From NCBI GenBank assembly GCA_025093985.1, contig JACAAK010000009.1, positions 1,240,001-1,304,000 of the forward strand: DNA of 64,000 nucleotides, in the 5' to 3' direction. Every line of letters begins with the position of its first letter. Positions within the stretch are counted from its first letter, which is position 1. This stretch comes from Calvatia gigantea. Taxonomy: Eukaryota; Basidiomycota; Agaricomycetes; Agaricales; Lycoperdaceae. The position numbers and the translations under genes are program-made. A model generated the notes under the pieces. That model saw nothing but the letters and a program-made list of their open reading frames with translations, ran no database searches and had not been told where the DNA came from. Of this stretch, positions 10,604-22,019 are shown one piece after another.

Positions 10604-13306
10604 ATGGGAAAACCAAACACCCAAGGAGACCAGAGTTTGACTGTGCGGGATAACAGGACAGGGAAAGTATATACGGTCCCGTACGCGTTGCTATTCATGA
10701 TGATCATAGGCATTTCGGCTTCCGCGTTGCAGGATGCTGGACGCTGGATGACAGGGGATGATCTATGATCCATTTCCAGGGCTATCTACTCACGCATTTT
10801 ATGGCAGGATCACAAACAACAGCATCCTTGCAACGGCTTTCAAAGCTATCAAGGCACCTTCTGCTCCTGGAGAAAGGGAAGAAGACGAGACAGAGAAAGG
10901 ACTGCGAGTGGCGGATCGGGGTTTCTTGAATACTGCTGTTATACGGAGTGAGGTCACGCATATCGACGGAGAAGCTGGTGGTATGTTGTCCAATTTACTC
11001 CTCCTTCAGTACGTGTTAACTAACCTTCGTCATTTCCGCCCCCGGCAGTGCTACGCTACAGGTACGGTAAGATCATCTCTATCACCGTACTTTATCAAGA
11101 TATTCCACAGAGGATACCCTATTGAACAACTTGCGCTCAAGTCTTCGCATCTCGAGACGGGTTAGTATGCTATCAATCTCGTCTTTTCGCCTTTTCACCG
11201 CCACATAGCCTACCTCCTTCTTTACGGTTCCCTTCCTACCAAGTCACAATTTGAGGTATTTGAACGGGAGGTCTTGCACCACAGTGCCGTACACGCAGAT
11301 GCCGAAGGCTTCTTCCACTCTTTCCGGTAAGCTCTACGAGCCCATCTCCAACAAAACAGAATACTCACTACAGACATAGCTATGATGCGCATCCCATGGC
11401 CATGCTAACGAGCGCATTCGCATACCTTGGATCCTATTACGCTGAGGCAAACCCGTCGCTGCAGGGTCAACAACTCTACACAAGGGGAAATGCTGAATCG
11501 TTGGCTGTCATGGACAAGCAGATATACCGTCTCATCGGCAAGGCCACAACACTGGCTGCGTGTGTTCCTACTTCTTTAAGTATTGTGCCATGATAAGGCT
11601 AATGGCGCCCACATACACAGTATGGCGTATCGTGTTCGCCAAGGCCGTAACTTTGTCATACCCCCTACCGGGTTGAGCTACACCGGGTCGTAAGTCTGTG
11701 GTTTTGGTTCAAGCGAGGGATCGACTGAGTTCCCGCCGCCTAGCTTTTTATATCAAATGGATCACCTTGGACAGGAAAACTACAAACCTAGTCCCGTTCT
11801 CGAAAAAGCACTTGATGTTTTGTTCTTGTTGCACGCCGACCACGAGTTAAACGCTTCGTGCACGACGGTACTGCAGACTGGAAGCTCGCTTGTTGATCCT
11901 TATTCCGCAATAGCGTAAGTCGTCCAAAGTTGGTTGTTCATTTGTTTGACCGAAGTCCTATCTCTGTTCTCTAGAGCTGGCTGCGCTTCCCTTTAGTATG
12001 TTCCCGGATTTCATCACTCCAAAATCACGCTGATATGATACAAATTTTAGCGGTCCTCTCCACGGTTAGTTCCTAGCCTTCCGCCTCTACCCCCTCAACT
12101 GATGATCCAGACAGGTGGTGCTAATGAGGCCGTTATCCGAATGTTGATCTCCATCGGCAAGTGAGCCACCTACTTATATCAGTCGCTCGTGCATCACGTT
12201 CATCATCTCCTAGACCTGAGAACGTTCCAGCCTTTATTGCGGCCGTCAAACGACGTGAAAAGGTTTTATCGGGATTCGGCCATCGGTGTGTGCTCTTGGC
12301 ATAAAAATAATACATCCACCCTCATCGGATCGCGCCCAGGGTTTACAAGACGGTGAGGCCGCTCACGGGGCGAGGGAAGTTTCGGTCTGACCAAGAATAC
12401 CACAGTCTGATCCACGTTCATTCATCGTTCGCAAGACCGCCGATGAGGTCTTCAAAATGTGAGACCTGTTCTCCATCAGACGTGTAAAATGAAATTTGAC
12501 GTGGGGTTGAAGCACTGGAAAAGATGAACTCCTCGAGACTGCTATGGCACTTCACGAGGCAGCCATGAAGGACGAGTACTTCATCAAACGGAAATTGGCT
12601 CCTAACGTCGACTTTTGGTAAGTTCCGTAAGGTGAATTTCTAGTATGTGTCCAAGCTGACGTTGGTACAGGAGGTGCTGTCGTTCGCCTTGTCGTAACCA
12701 ATTCGCTTGATTGACTTCTTTTGTCTAGTGGCCTCATTTACCGAGCAATGGGTACGTAGCACCTTTGACCACCAGAAAAACATACGTAGTTATGTTCTTG
12801 CAAAGGTTTCCCACTTGATTTCTTTCCTGTGTTATTTGCAGTACCGCGAGTCGTGGGCTGGCTCGCACACTGGCGACAGGTACGTATACCACGCCTCGGC
12901 CTCGTTGGGGGGGGGGTGTATGGGGCTGAGGGTTACATTAGATGATGCTGCAAGACGGAGGCGTGAAAATTTGGAGACCCCGACAGGTGAGCCGCTTGCA
13001 CGTGTAGAAAGTTTGTAACATGAGTTAATGTCCGGATGCTACGGTAGATATTTGTGGGTGCAGGTAAACGGGATTATGTCCCTCTGGAGGAGAGAACCGC
13101 GGCCGAGGGCCGGAAGGAAACACCTTCACCTATTACCCATTCAGGGTAAGTTGATCCGTTACGCGGACCCTTCCTTAACAGATTGTGTCCATGGCAACCT
13201 TTTTTTTTCTTGGGTGTCAAATACTGACAATGGCCTGTCCATTTGCAGGATCACAAAGAGGACAATGCTGGCTATGTTCAAGGATAAGCCACAGGCGAAA
13301 CTATAG
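10604..13306 (+). CDS. peroxisomal-type citrate synthase
   Basis: The enzyme condenses oxaloacetate and acetyl-CoA to citrate. The spliced protein shows [32 protein letters not shown] (active-site His), [18 protein letters not shown] (active-site His region), SDPRSF and [15 protein letters not shown]. There is no mitochondrial presequence, and the protein ends QAKL before the stop. AKL fits the PTS1 peroxisome signal, which points to the glyoxylate-cycle isoform. I read 21 exons, several extremely short: 13 nt (11049-11061), a 14-nt exon coding GPLH, a 13-nt exon coding VYKT and a 3-nt exon (12671-12673). All junctions keep frame and restore family-conserved residues, so the gene looks intact. 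Confidence 0.93.
12671..12673 (+). other. candidate 3-nt micro-exon (GAG) of citrate synthase
   Basis: The upstream exon ends at 12617 with ...GAC TTT TG and a GTAAG donor. A CTGAC branch-like site and TACAG acceptor precede GAG, and a GTGCTG donor follows. The next intron ends TTGTCTAG at 12728. Including GAG gives [12 protein letters not shown], the family consensus. Skipping it keeps frame but replaces Trp-Ser with Cys. The two introns would be 53 and 55 nt, normal for this genome. Confidence 0.75.
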
Positions 13307-13608
13307 TGTAGATTATGAAAGAGAAGAGGTTTTGTATTTATGTCCATGGGTAAAATAATGAAGGCGTGTGCTTGGGCCGGTGCCCGGTGGTAACGGCCCT
13401 GATTGATGCAATGATGTGTGATTGTTCCCCAGCCCCTGCTGGTTATTTGTGAGCGTTTGTGTAGGGAGGGGTTGGTTATCCGTCTGTGTTGTTTTTTTGG
13501 AATTCCATCTTCACCTTTTCCTCCACCCCCTCACCTTTCCCTCGCCGCGTTTCCGCGTCCCATCCTTATAACGCCCTCCCTCCCCGTCTAAATCTTGTAT
13601 ATTTCAAG

Positions 13609-14447
13609 ATGTTCTCCACTCTCTTTACTGTCGCTCTCTTTTTCAACATCGCCATCAGCGCTGTCTTCGCTGACTTCTCCGTTTCCACCCCGGAAATCTT
13701 TGCCGTGCGTCGCACGCAATTTTACTTTCCCTGTGCCCGAGGCTCATTGTTTGTTTCCTAGTGTCAAGGAAAGGAGGTTAAAGTGACCTGGGAAGCCGCC
13801 ACAGCCCCTTACAACCTTCTTATTGTCGCTGCTGATGACCCATGTGGTGATGCTCTGTCAGTTCTCATCCCTTTACCTCGTCGGAGATTTTTTTTTTTTT
13901 TTTCTAACCTGAACTGTACCCAGCGTTGACGCCGGTGACTTCCAAAAGACCTTTGCTCATATCAAGACCGAGAAGCTGAAGGTCGGTGAGAAGGTTCAGA
14001 TCTCCATTGAGGATGCCCACGGTGAGGAGGGCTGGAGCGGCGTGGTAAGCATATTTCGCTTGGCATCAGTCACTTGAAAGACGTGGGGTGTTCATATCTT
14101 GGTGGTTGTTCAGGTCACTGTCCAAGCTTGCCCCGCTTCTACCTCAAAGTCCGCCACCCCCAGTTCGTCAGTCAATGCCGCACCTGCACTCGACCCCACA
14201 ACGTAAGCTATTCATACTTTGTTTCCCCCTGAGCTGACACCCCTAACATATCTTGTCCAGTCTTATTGTCACTCCTGTCCCCTCTGATGTTGGCTCCGCT
14301 GCTTCCCCATCCGTATCCGTCAAACCTGTTGGTGCTGCCAATGCAGCCAACGGTCCACTTGGCAATGCTGCTGCCGTCCCCCGTCAAATCAGTCTTCCTG
14401 CTGTGGCTCTCACTGCCATTGCTGGTGCCCTTGCTCTCCTTCTATGA
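13609..14447 (+). CDS. small secreted Ser/Ala-rich protein with GPI-type tail
   Basis: It has a clear N-terminal signal peptide (MFSTLFTVALFFNIAISAVFA), then a compact domain of about 95 residues (DFSVSTPEIFACQGKEVKVTW ... DDPCGDAL ... EEGWSGVVTVQACP). This resembles the fungal Kre9/Knh1-like Ser-Thr-rich GPI-anchored membrane family. A Ser/Thr/Pro/Ala-rich stalk follows, and the protein ends in a hydrophobic segment (LPAVALTAIAGALALLL), as expected for GPI attachment; the Asn/Gly/Ala-rich run before it could hold the anchor site. Five exons with phase-consistent joints. It probably sits at the cell wall or plasma membrane. The precise function is unknown. Confidence 0.8.
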
Positions 14448-15127
14448 TGAAAGCCTCGTCACCACGACTCAGGACCACGCAGGATCGCCGTATATATATT
14501 TCACACAGGGAATTTTTCCGCTGAATTCCCCAGCGCTGGAGTAAAAGAATGAATTATGGTTTTTCCGATTGTTGTACTTTTTTTGCGGTGGGTTTGGGTC
14601 TTTTGGTGAACTCAGGAGATATCGATAATACCTGAGATTGCGTGGGACCCGGATTGATGGAAGTTACGAGTACTTGACGAGGTTTTTTGATAATATTTTG
14701 TCAAAGAGGTACCTTCCTGTCTATTTGACGGGGCTGGTTTACCGTCAGATGGCCGAGCAAACATACCCTTTTTTTGTGTCTTTTTTTGCAAGTGCATGTC
14801 ACACATCCTTCGTCTACTACGTCGCTTTGTGGGTTTATATCCCCTCGATATTTTTATTGTTCACAGTCTATTTGGATTGGGCCTTGTGATTATACCTATT
14901 GGCATACTTTTTGGTTTTGTATAACATGCAGAAGTTGTCCTCAATGGCTGCTTGGATTTCTTGGCTTTGTTGCGAGCACTGAACTGTTCTGTTGGACGTC
15001 AAGCTGACTGATCTGATCTGGAGTGACAAGAGCAACTGATATCTACTTGTTGTGACATCACATCTATGCCTATGTCATTAGCTCGCTCTCCTAACGTTGT
15101 GGAAGCACTTGCCCACTAATTGCTCAG
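14448..15127. other. intergenic, T-rich, nothing recognised
   Basis: Several overlapping open frames of 60-90 codons are present, but they look like noncoding T/G-rich 3' flank. No domain, repeat or RNA gene was seen. Confidence 0.5.
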
Positions 15128-15581
15128 ATGGCATCCACGTCAGACTGGCATTCCGTGTAAGTGTTTTGGCATCCATCTTACTTGAAACTAAACCTCCTAT
15201 CACCCCTGTATAATCGATTATCAAATATAACGCAACTGCTTTCCATTAGGACCCTCGGAAGTACCATTTGCATCACCAGAACATGCGCTCATAGCCAAGC
15301 GAGTTATCGACGTTGACAAGGAGTTACAACCACAAGCCGTGAAAAGAGAATTGAGTGTCCATGGGAACAAACTTATCGCGTGCGTCCAGGTTTCTCGGTT
15401 TCACATTCTACCCACCTATCAAAACTGATTACGGTTTGATGATGATAGGAAGTTTGACACCCTTACCGTCAGGCTAGCAAGATTGACGGTCAATGCCTTT
15501 CTTGAGAACGTAGATCTTGTTGTGCGGACGCTAGAAAACTTTGGCGAAGACGCCGAACGTCCACCGTCAGTATCCTCATAA
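15128..15581 (+). CDS. PCC1: PCC1, EKC/KEOPS complex subunit, one frame break
   Basis: Pcc1 is the small dimerising subunit of KEOPS, which makes the t6A modification of tRNAs reading ANN codons. Exons are 15128-15156, 15250-15379 and 15449-15581. The conserved core reads EVPFASPEHALIAKRVIDVD, KRELSVHGNKLIAKF and RLARLTVNAFLENVDLVV, and the total of about 95 aa is the usual family size. Exon 1 (MASTSDWHSV) and the start of exon 2 (TL) are in one frame, while EVPFASPEHA is in the next. The extra base is one of the two G at 15257-15258. Alternative donors do not give the required phase. A sequence error is likely, as the rest is well conserved. Confidence 0.88.
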
Positions 15582-15816
15582 AATACATGAGCAAGTCCAT
15601 GCCTGAGATAAACACCGGAAATCCGAGTTGTTATGCATTTAACTACAGAGTGGTGATTGGAATATCACTAGCAAATTGTTCGGTGTATCCTTTCGATGTC
15701 GCCGCCATTCCCAAACATTGCTGTGGATCGCCCCAAGCACTAGAACGGCTGATAATAATCATAATCAACTATTTACACCTGATTCCGGTTGATATGGACT
15801 GGGGGGAACGAGGCCC

Positions 15817-17606
15817 TCATTCAGCCTTCTCGCCCTCTCCAGCCTTCTTGCCCTTCTTCTTGCTCGGGCGCAGATTCCTAGCCAAAAGTCCCTTCAACTC
15901 CTCATCCTCCAACTCCTTCTCCGTCTTGAGAAGTTCAGGTTTATACCAGAGAGGTGGGTGGGTGACCAACACTGGACCACCGGAAAGAAGCGCGATTGTG
16001 AAATGGAATCCAGCAACAAATGTGTTATTGGGCGTGTAACTGTCCGATAGGAGTGTAAGTTTAATTTGGATGAAATGAACAAGACTCTGCAGTGAAAATG
16101 AACGGAAGAACAGGCGCAATCAAAAACAAAAGGAAGAAGCGGAAAGGTAGGGGAAAGGAGATGAAGGGCAAATCTGAAAGAGCTTACTTACATGACTTCA
16201 TAAGGTTTGACCAAACTGTGTTGCACGGCTTCCTGAAGACCCATTCTCGCACGTTTCTCGTCTTCGAGTATGCGGATATTGAAGGGGAATGAACCGGCCT
16301 TTTTCTGGACTTCGACAAATACCGCGCGGGAGTTCTTCATCTTAAGTTGATATGTTACTGCAGAATCTCTCTGGTAAATCGTTGTTCGTGATTCTTCCAC
16401 CCGGGCCTATCGTTTATCAGGTCTTTGAACGGATTTGTTTGTTATTAATTGAAAGTGGCTGACCTTGCCCATCCTCGCCAGAAGAAATAAGGATGTCAAT
16501 CCCGTACACCTCTCCTTCTGCGAATGTCGCGGACTCAAATTCCTTTCGTTGAGCCTCGGAAGGGTTGAGAATAACTCGTTTCTTGCCATCTATCACGTTC
16601 TGTGTCTGTTGACAAGGAGAGCATGCCTGATAACCACGATCAAAAATCAATCTTCACTAGTTACTCAACGAAATGGACAATAAACACACCTTCGACGGGC
16701 TTACAACCCCAAGCCGAGGCAACCTTCCCAACACCTTCCGTAACAGTCCAGTTCTTATTCCCGACTTTCACGAGTCTCATAGCTGCCTCTGCAGCGGTCC
16801 AGGCGGCCTTGATGACATCCGCCTTACGACCAGTAACCGGATCTTTCGGTGACGCCCCTACGACAATCGTTTCAGCAGTGATCGCCGCGAAGCCGTCAAT
16901 GTGTGCTCCGAGTTGGATTTTTACAACATCGCCTTTGGCGAGGGTTTGTGCCGCTTGGGGGTCCGAGCTGCATTGAGGGTAGATTAGATTAGATCAAAAT
17001 GCGGTGCGATAGAGGGGATATGGGGATTTGTTATAAGACGGAATGCAACTGCATAATTGGATGTTGCTCGTGTGCCTTAAAACGGACAGTGGTACTTACG
17101 CGAGTGGTGAAAAATGCGCGACGGCGTTATTGACGGAGATGCATGTAGGGAATGCAATCCCTGTTTAAATGCCATCCAAAAAGGAAAAGGGTCCAGGGGG
17201 GAAAGGGGAAAGGGGCCAACAAGGCGCAGTGAAACAAGAATGAGCACTCCGGGACTTATTGAAAGAAAATTTTGTGTGGCGTGTGTGCACCTTTGTTAAC
17301 CTTGACGCCCTTGACTGGCTTGTTATAGACTGCTCCGGTGCCATTTTCAAGGAGCTTGTCTCCCTCAACGCATAAATCGATTACTTTCGCTCCTTCGACG
17401 GACAACTCGATAATTTTCTTGATCACATCGCGAGCGATGTCAGCTGCAACCTATAGCAGAAAGAGTTGCTCGTGAAATTGCAAATTGATGGGAGCAAATC
17501 AGAAAGGACGACTGACTTTGTATTTTGTGATATCATTTTCGAGAGTGGAAGTAGGTTTTTTATCGGCAGAAGCTGCAGCGGGGGCCTGTTGTTCTGTGTC
17601 TGCCAT
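15817..17606 (-). CDS. PA2G4/EBP1-like protein (cdb4 group), one frame break
   Basis: This is an inactive methionine-aminopeptidase-fold protein of the PA2G4/EBP1 group. Family members bind ribosomes and rRNA near the exit tunnel and affect growth and ribosome production. Order of blocks: STLENDITKYKVAADIARDV, NKGIAFPTCISVNNAVAHFS, GDVVKIQLGAHIDGFAA, WGCKPVEGM, NVIDGKKRVILNPSE, TFAEGEVYGIDILISSGE, SFPFNIRILEDEKRARMG and VTHPPLWYKPELLKTEKELE, then a Lys-rich tail typical of EBP1. The start is the ATG at 17606. After the exon ending VEG, the spliced sequence reads MLS and then needs a one-base shift to read CQQTQNVIDGKK. The extra base is an A in the + strand pair at 16614-16615. The frame either side is strongly conserved, so the break is probably not real. 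Confidence 0.9.
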
Positions 17607-17930
17607 TAGGGGGGAATACTGTGGGTGGTGTGGGGGGGAGAGGGAGATGGATTGGCGTGGAGATATGATCTTCAACAACAAACCCATATCGGGCAGTCAC
17701 TCTGATCTCGATCATAATCATCGTTGTAGGTGAACATGGTAGACTATTGAATGTTAAACAACGAGCCTACAGCTTTGACAGAACAAATGAAGTAGCAGAA
17801 AAACATGAGTGTTAGTTATGATTTGCAAGAAAAAAAACTGAGAAAGCAAGGAAAAGCACAAAGTCCCGAATCAAAAGTGAGAGGAAAACGAGATTGGTAC
17901 ATGCTTGAGATAGAACTAGATAGACAAGTA
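17607..17930. other. intergenic, nothing recognised
   Basis: AT-rich spacer between the PA2G4-like gene and the methyltransferase gene on the same strand. No repeat or RNA gene was seen. Confidence 0.5.
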
Positions 17931-20088
17931 TTATACTACAGGGGTCGGCTTGACTCCTTTCCATGCCATATATGCTCGTGCTGAACGGCATATGTCTTGT
18001 GGGTTGGGAGGGAAATCAAAGACGCTCTTATTGTCTCTGGCGAGGAGCTGGTCAATGGCCTTCCTCCAATGTCGCCAGAGTGGTTTGCCGCCGCGGGGGC
18101 TACGTGATTCAGACCATGCCAATTGTCCTGGTAGTCGATGTCGTAGTCGCATCCGATCTTCCATATCACTAACACAAAAGGTCAGCAAAAACAATCTTCG
18201 ACTGTGTTTGACATATACCCACCAAATCCAATCATTCCACTCGACATCAAACGGATCTGGCCTTCGAGTGGGAAACACCGTATCCATCGTGTCGCTCCCC
18301 ACAGACCTCTGCATCCTCGCAGTAAGTTTCGCACATTCATCTACTGGAAACAACCTCTGGTACTCCTTCCGGATGGCGTCTTTACAGGACTTGATAAATG
18401 TCACGGTATAATGCAGATGCATTCCCGCCAGTTCACAGAGGTCCATCGCTTGAAGTCGGGGGAGGTCGCTCATAATCGGGTAACTCACGGTGTGGGTCGG
18501 ATTGACTTTCACGGATGAAGTAGGTTTCGGTGGCATATGATGTGTACGTGGACGGCAAAAGGAGTAGAGTGAGTCGTCATCATCCCAGATACTGTGTTCA
18601 AGGGGCGTGTTTGTTGGCAGGGGGACGGTGAAAAGGTTGAATACTTCGAGACCGGAAAAGAGTGTCGAGAGGTAGAACGGGAGAATGGATAGAACCTTGT
18701 TCGAGATAAAACGTCGTGCGAGCATACTATCCCATGCCGCTTTTAGTTTGAGGTGGTTTTGGGGGTGGTTTGAGAGATCGATGTTATTTGGGGATAAAGT
18801 TGAATCGGTTGAGGATCGGTTTTTGGGTTCCTGGGGGTCAAGGGCGGTGTCTTTGGACGAGAGGCCTGGGGAACTTTTGAAGGAAGAAAGACGTGGTCTC
18901 CTGCTTTTAAATTTACTGGGGGATCGTTCGTCTAATGTACTCGTAGTAGGGGAGGTGGCCGGCTCTGTCGAACTTGAGCTTCCGGAGGATAATGTATCGC
19001 TGGTGGGATGGGATTGGAGTTTGGGAGCACATGGAGATGGTGTCACCGAAATTTCCGGCGGGTACCCAGGAAGAGTAGGAATAGGAAATACTAGGTCTTC
19101 TTCAATGACCTAAAAAAAAGCAAGAACTTAATTAATACAGAACCATTTATTTACATATTACGAGACTAACCTCAAGAAGGCCTCCTGGGCACATTACGCG
19201 CCAGAGTTGCTGTCGTGGCCATGAGAACTTGAAGACTGAATGACGGGGGAATAGGAGCGTACCTCAAGAACCCATTGCCACTGAGGGTTTGTTAATACGA
19301 AAATATATATAACTCGGAGAACGGAGATAACCTACCTCATCCTCTGGTATCGCCAGCCCAGCCCGACATACCCGCACGTAATCAAAATGATCATCGGGGA
19401 AAGGGAGGACATCTAAGCTGGGGTAATAACTTCAGTAGAAAGCAAAAGGTGGGGCGGCAAAACGTACAAGTTACCATTGACCCAGATAATACGGTCTGAT
19501 ATATCCATGAAGTCTTCATAATCCTGCAGGCTGGGTTGGATCTCGGCAAGGTCGAAGCCGACAAAAGAGGTGTTCTGTGGTAATGTCACCGAGGTCAGTG
19601 ACGCGATCGAAACATGGTGACAAGAGGCGCGTACCGTCCACCGTCGGGCCATGTGCATGATCCACCATCCTGTTCCACAGCCAAGGTCCAGAACAAAACC
19701 TGGTGGTGTAGGGAAATTGTAAATAGTTGGAGAGCCCCAAATACTCTCAAAAAACATGTTGTCCCAGATGTCTCTACAATCATTAGAGGGCTACGAAAAC
19801 GATGCAGAAGATAGCCACTCACAGACTCGCGAGATCTGTCGAATATTCGGCAACGGGGTAGGGAACCTTCCCCTGTTCTCGCTTCGTTCTCCTCTGACCC
19901 ATTAACATTTCCTGCACATCGCGTTCTATGGCGACGGCCATGAGGAGGAAGGGGGAACTGACGGAGTGTGGGGGAAAGAAAAATGGGGGGGACCTTTTAA
20001 GGCAGGGTTTGACAACGTAACGAACATTGGCAACCTGGCTTGTCCTCCCTGCATCTCCGCCTCTCCAGTCTCTCGGCAAATCGGACAT
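17931..20088 (-). CDS. class I SAM-dependent methyltransferase with long C-terminal extension
   Basis: The N-terminal half is a class I methyltransferase fold. Motif I is VLDLGCGTGWWIMHMARRW, then SFVGFDLAEIQP, DRIIWVNGN, DVLPFPDDHFDYVRV and WRVMCPGGLLEVIEED (motif post-I to motif III). The second half (about 370 aa) begins with a Ser/Thr/Pro-rich stretch and continues with a predicted folded region (ELAGMHLHYTVTFIKSCKDAI ... DVEWNDWIWW) that I do not recognise. This layout is common in agaricomycete methyltransferases of unknown substrate. Two starts are possible, at 20088 or 19941; the second omits a Pro/Phe-rich stretch. A possible last intron near 18177-18230 keeps frame whether or not it is spliced. 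The gene is divergent from NDUFB8. Confidence 0.8.
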
Positions 20089-20172
20089 ATCGACTAGCGA
20101 TCTAACCTAAACACGACCAAACACAACACCAGTTGTTTTGCTTCACAAACGTACCTGCGCCTCTGTCTCCCC

Positions 20173-20791
20173 ATGCACAAATCTCTTCTTCATCCGGCTC
20201 TTGCTGCCACACGGCGCGTTGCAGCACAGCGGGCTGTTGCCGCCAGGTCATACGCTACTGGGCAAACACGACCCCATGCTGAAACTGAAACTTATGAAGA
20301 GCAGGACCCAGTTCCCGACTATCCCGAACTGCCCTGGGTGTCCCGACAGAGCCTCCCAGCGAAAGGGTGGGATGATATGCTCCTTAGGAGAAATTATGGC
20401 GATTCGGTGCGACTTAACTTCTGGCCTTGGGATCTTGTTAGGCCAATCTTTGTTTTTTTAATTTTATTCTTTTACGCAGTTGCATGAACAAGAGGAAGTC
20501 TTGTCCATGTGGGGTCCAGATATCCCTCCTGCGGGGTTGACAGGCTCAGTCTGCACTCCGCCAACTCCTTGCTGCAATTGCTGGATTTGCTACCCTCGCA
20601 CTTGTCATCAAGAACTATGGTATACCCGAGCGTCCCGCTTTGCCCCGGGAATTCCCTTACGATGGTCTCGTAAAAGAACTCGGTGGAGTGGAAGAACTGA
20701 AAGTATGTTTTTGTTTACGGGGGTTGTTATCATGTCATGCGCTGGTAGCTTATGCCGTTTCATCCAGGCTAACTCAGAGTCTCTAGATTGA
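20173..20791 (+). CDS. NDUFB8: NDUFB8-like subunit of respiratory complex I, one frame break
   Basis: This is an accessory membrane-arm subunit of mitochondrial NADH:ubiquinone oxidoreductase. Exon 1 gives an Arg/Ala-rich presequence (MHKSLLHPALAATRRVAAQR) and DYPELPWVSRQSLPAKGWDD. After an intron with a CAG acceptor, exon 2 gives LHEQEEVLSMWGPDIPP, then the transmembrane stretch LLAAIAGFATLALVIKNYG and PREFPYDGLVKELGG. A short last exon ends NSESLD. The WGPDIPP part and the membrane part lie in frames differing by one extra base at about 20537-20542. No intron fits the 14-nt gap, so an inserted base is the simplest reading. Confidence 0.87.
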
Positions 20792-21840
20792 GGATAATGT
20801 AATTGAACAGGTGCCGATAGTTAGAGACCGGTTTTTGCACACACATTTTTATTAGCCTGAGAGCGCGTGAGATCCAGCGGGCAAGTCTTGGTTGGTTCTT
20901 TATTGACCCGTGAGGGGGGACCCTTGGCTTTTCCAATCCAGCAGCTAGCGTATACCTGGGATGGAAGGGACGGCGTTTGCTAAATAACGCATTTACTACC
21001 CAAGAAGGGCGGTGAAGTTGTCTGTGATGGTACGGAATGTTCTGTTCGCGCCCAGGGAAATGGGCAGTAACTCATCGGATTCTGCCTGTTGTGGTTAATC
21101 GCTCAGCTTGAAGGTAACATAGAGTAAGGATCGGACAGGGTTCAATAAATACTTCCCGTGTGAGATGCGGGTGTGTCCAGTCGTTTGACAGTGGGCGTGG
21201 TGTGGTGAGAAACTATGTAACGTGATAGTGGAAAGGGTCGCCCACAAAGACTCAAACGATTTGAGTGTATGGGTTTGGGATTGACAGGGGCAGGCAACCA
21301 GGTTGGCAGCTGAAGTGTCAGGAGAGAGGTGGTAACTCTGATGAGCTTGAGCTGCTATTCTATATTTGTGTTTGCGACCGAGACCTGTTGGAATCTGAGA
21401 TTCATTTTCAGGGCAAGAGGAGTTTGAAGGTCCTACGGAACTTTGGAAGGAAACTGCGTGCGATTCGGACGATGCATAAATGTAGGTCGCCTATTTCAAT
21501 TGGCGTTGGTAAGGTAAAGTCTGGTAAAGTCAGCGGCTGGTCAACGCCACCGAACGCGCAGGTCGGGGTCATTGGTCAGTTGACTGGTTGGCAATCGCAG
21601 CTATTCCCTATTGGGTGTATGGGTGTACGACTGTGCACGAGCAGTAAGAAGGACACATCTGGGCACATCCACACGTCAATCGGCGTCAATGCTGCAGTAA
21701 AATCACAGCGGTGTATGCAGGTGGTCAAGCTCATAATGAGTTCTTGACATATCCACAATTGGAACCAATACGTGTAGTTTAAAAAAATGGATGGACTTGA
21801 TCATTGCCGGCTGGTTGACTTGACTTGACTGGGCAAACGT
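20792..21840. other. intergenic, nothing recognised
   Basis: A 160-codon open frame (21265-21747) exists, but it shows no domain, has Gly/Ser/Lys-rich composition and no splice structure. I do not consider it a gene. The stretch leads into the minisatellite. Confidence 0.5.
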
Positions 21841-21970
21841 GGTTATTTGACTGGTTATTTGGCTGGTTATTGACCGGTTATTTGCTGGTTATTGATGGGG
21901 TATTGATGGGTTATTTGACTGGTTATTGATGGGTTAGTTGGCTGGTTAATGACTAGTTATTGACCGGTTG
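21841..21970. repeat. degenerate minisatellite, 12-14 bp units
   Basis: About ten imperfect tandem copies of a unit like GGTTATTTGACT, with variants GGTTATTGATG and GGTTATTGACC. Copies differ by small substitutions and one or two base length changes. It ends about 50 bp before the tRNA gene. Confidence 0.8.
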
Positions 21971-22019
21971 ACTCACGTAGCATGGACATAGAATGATATG
22001 TGAAAAGTAAGGATATGAC

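Noticed and set aside
21265..21747. 160-codon open frame before the minisatellite
   Set aside because: No recognisable family, no splice signals consistent with this genome, and low-complexity Gly/Ser/Lys text.
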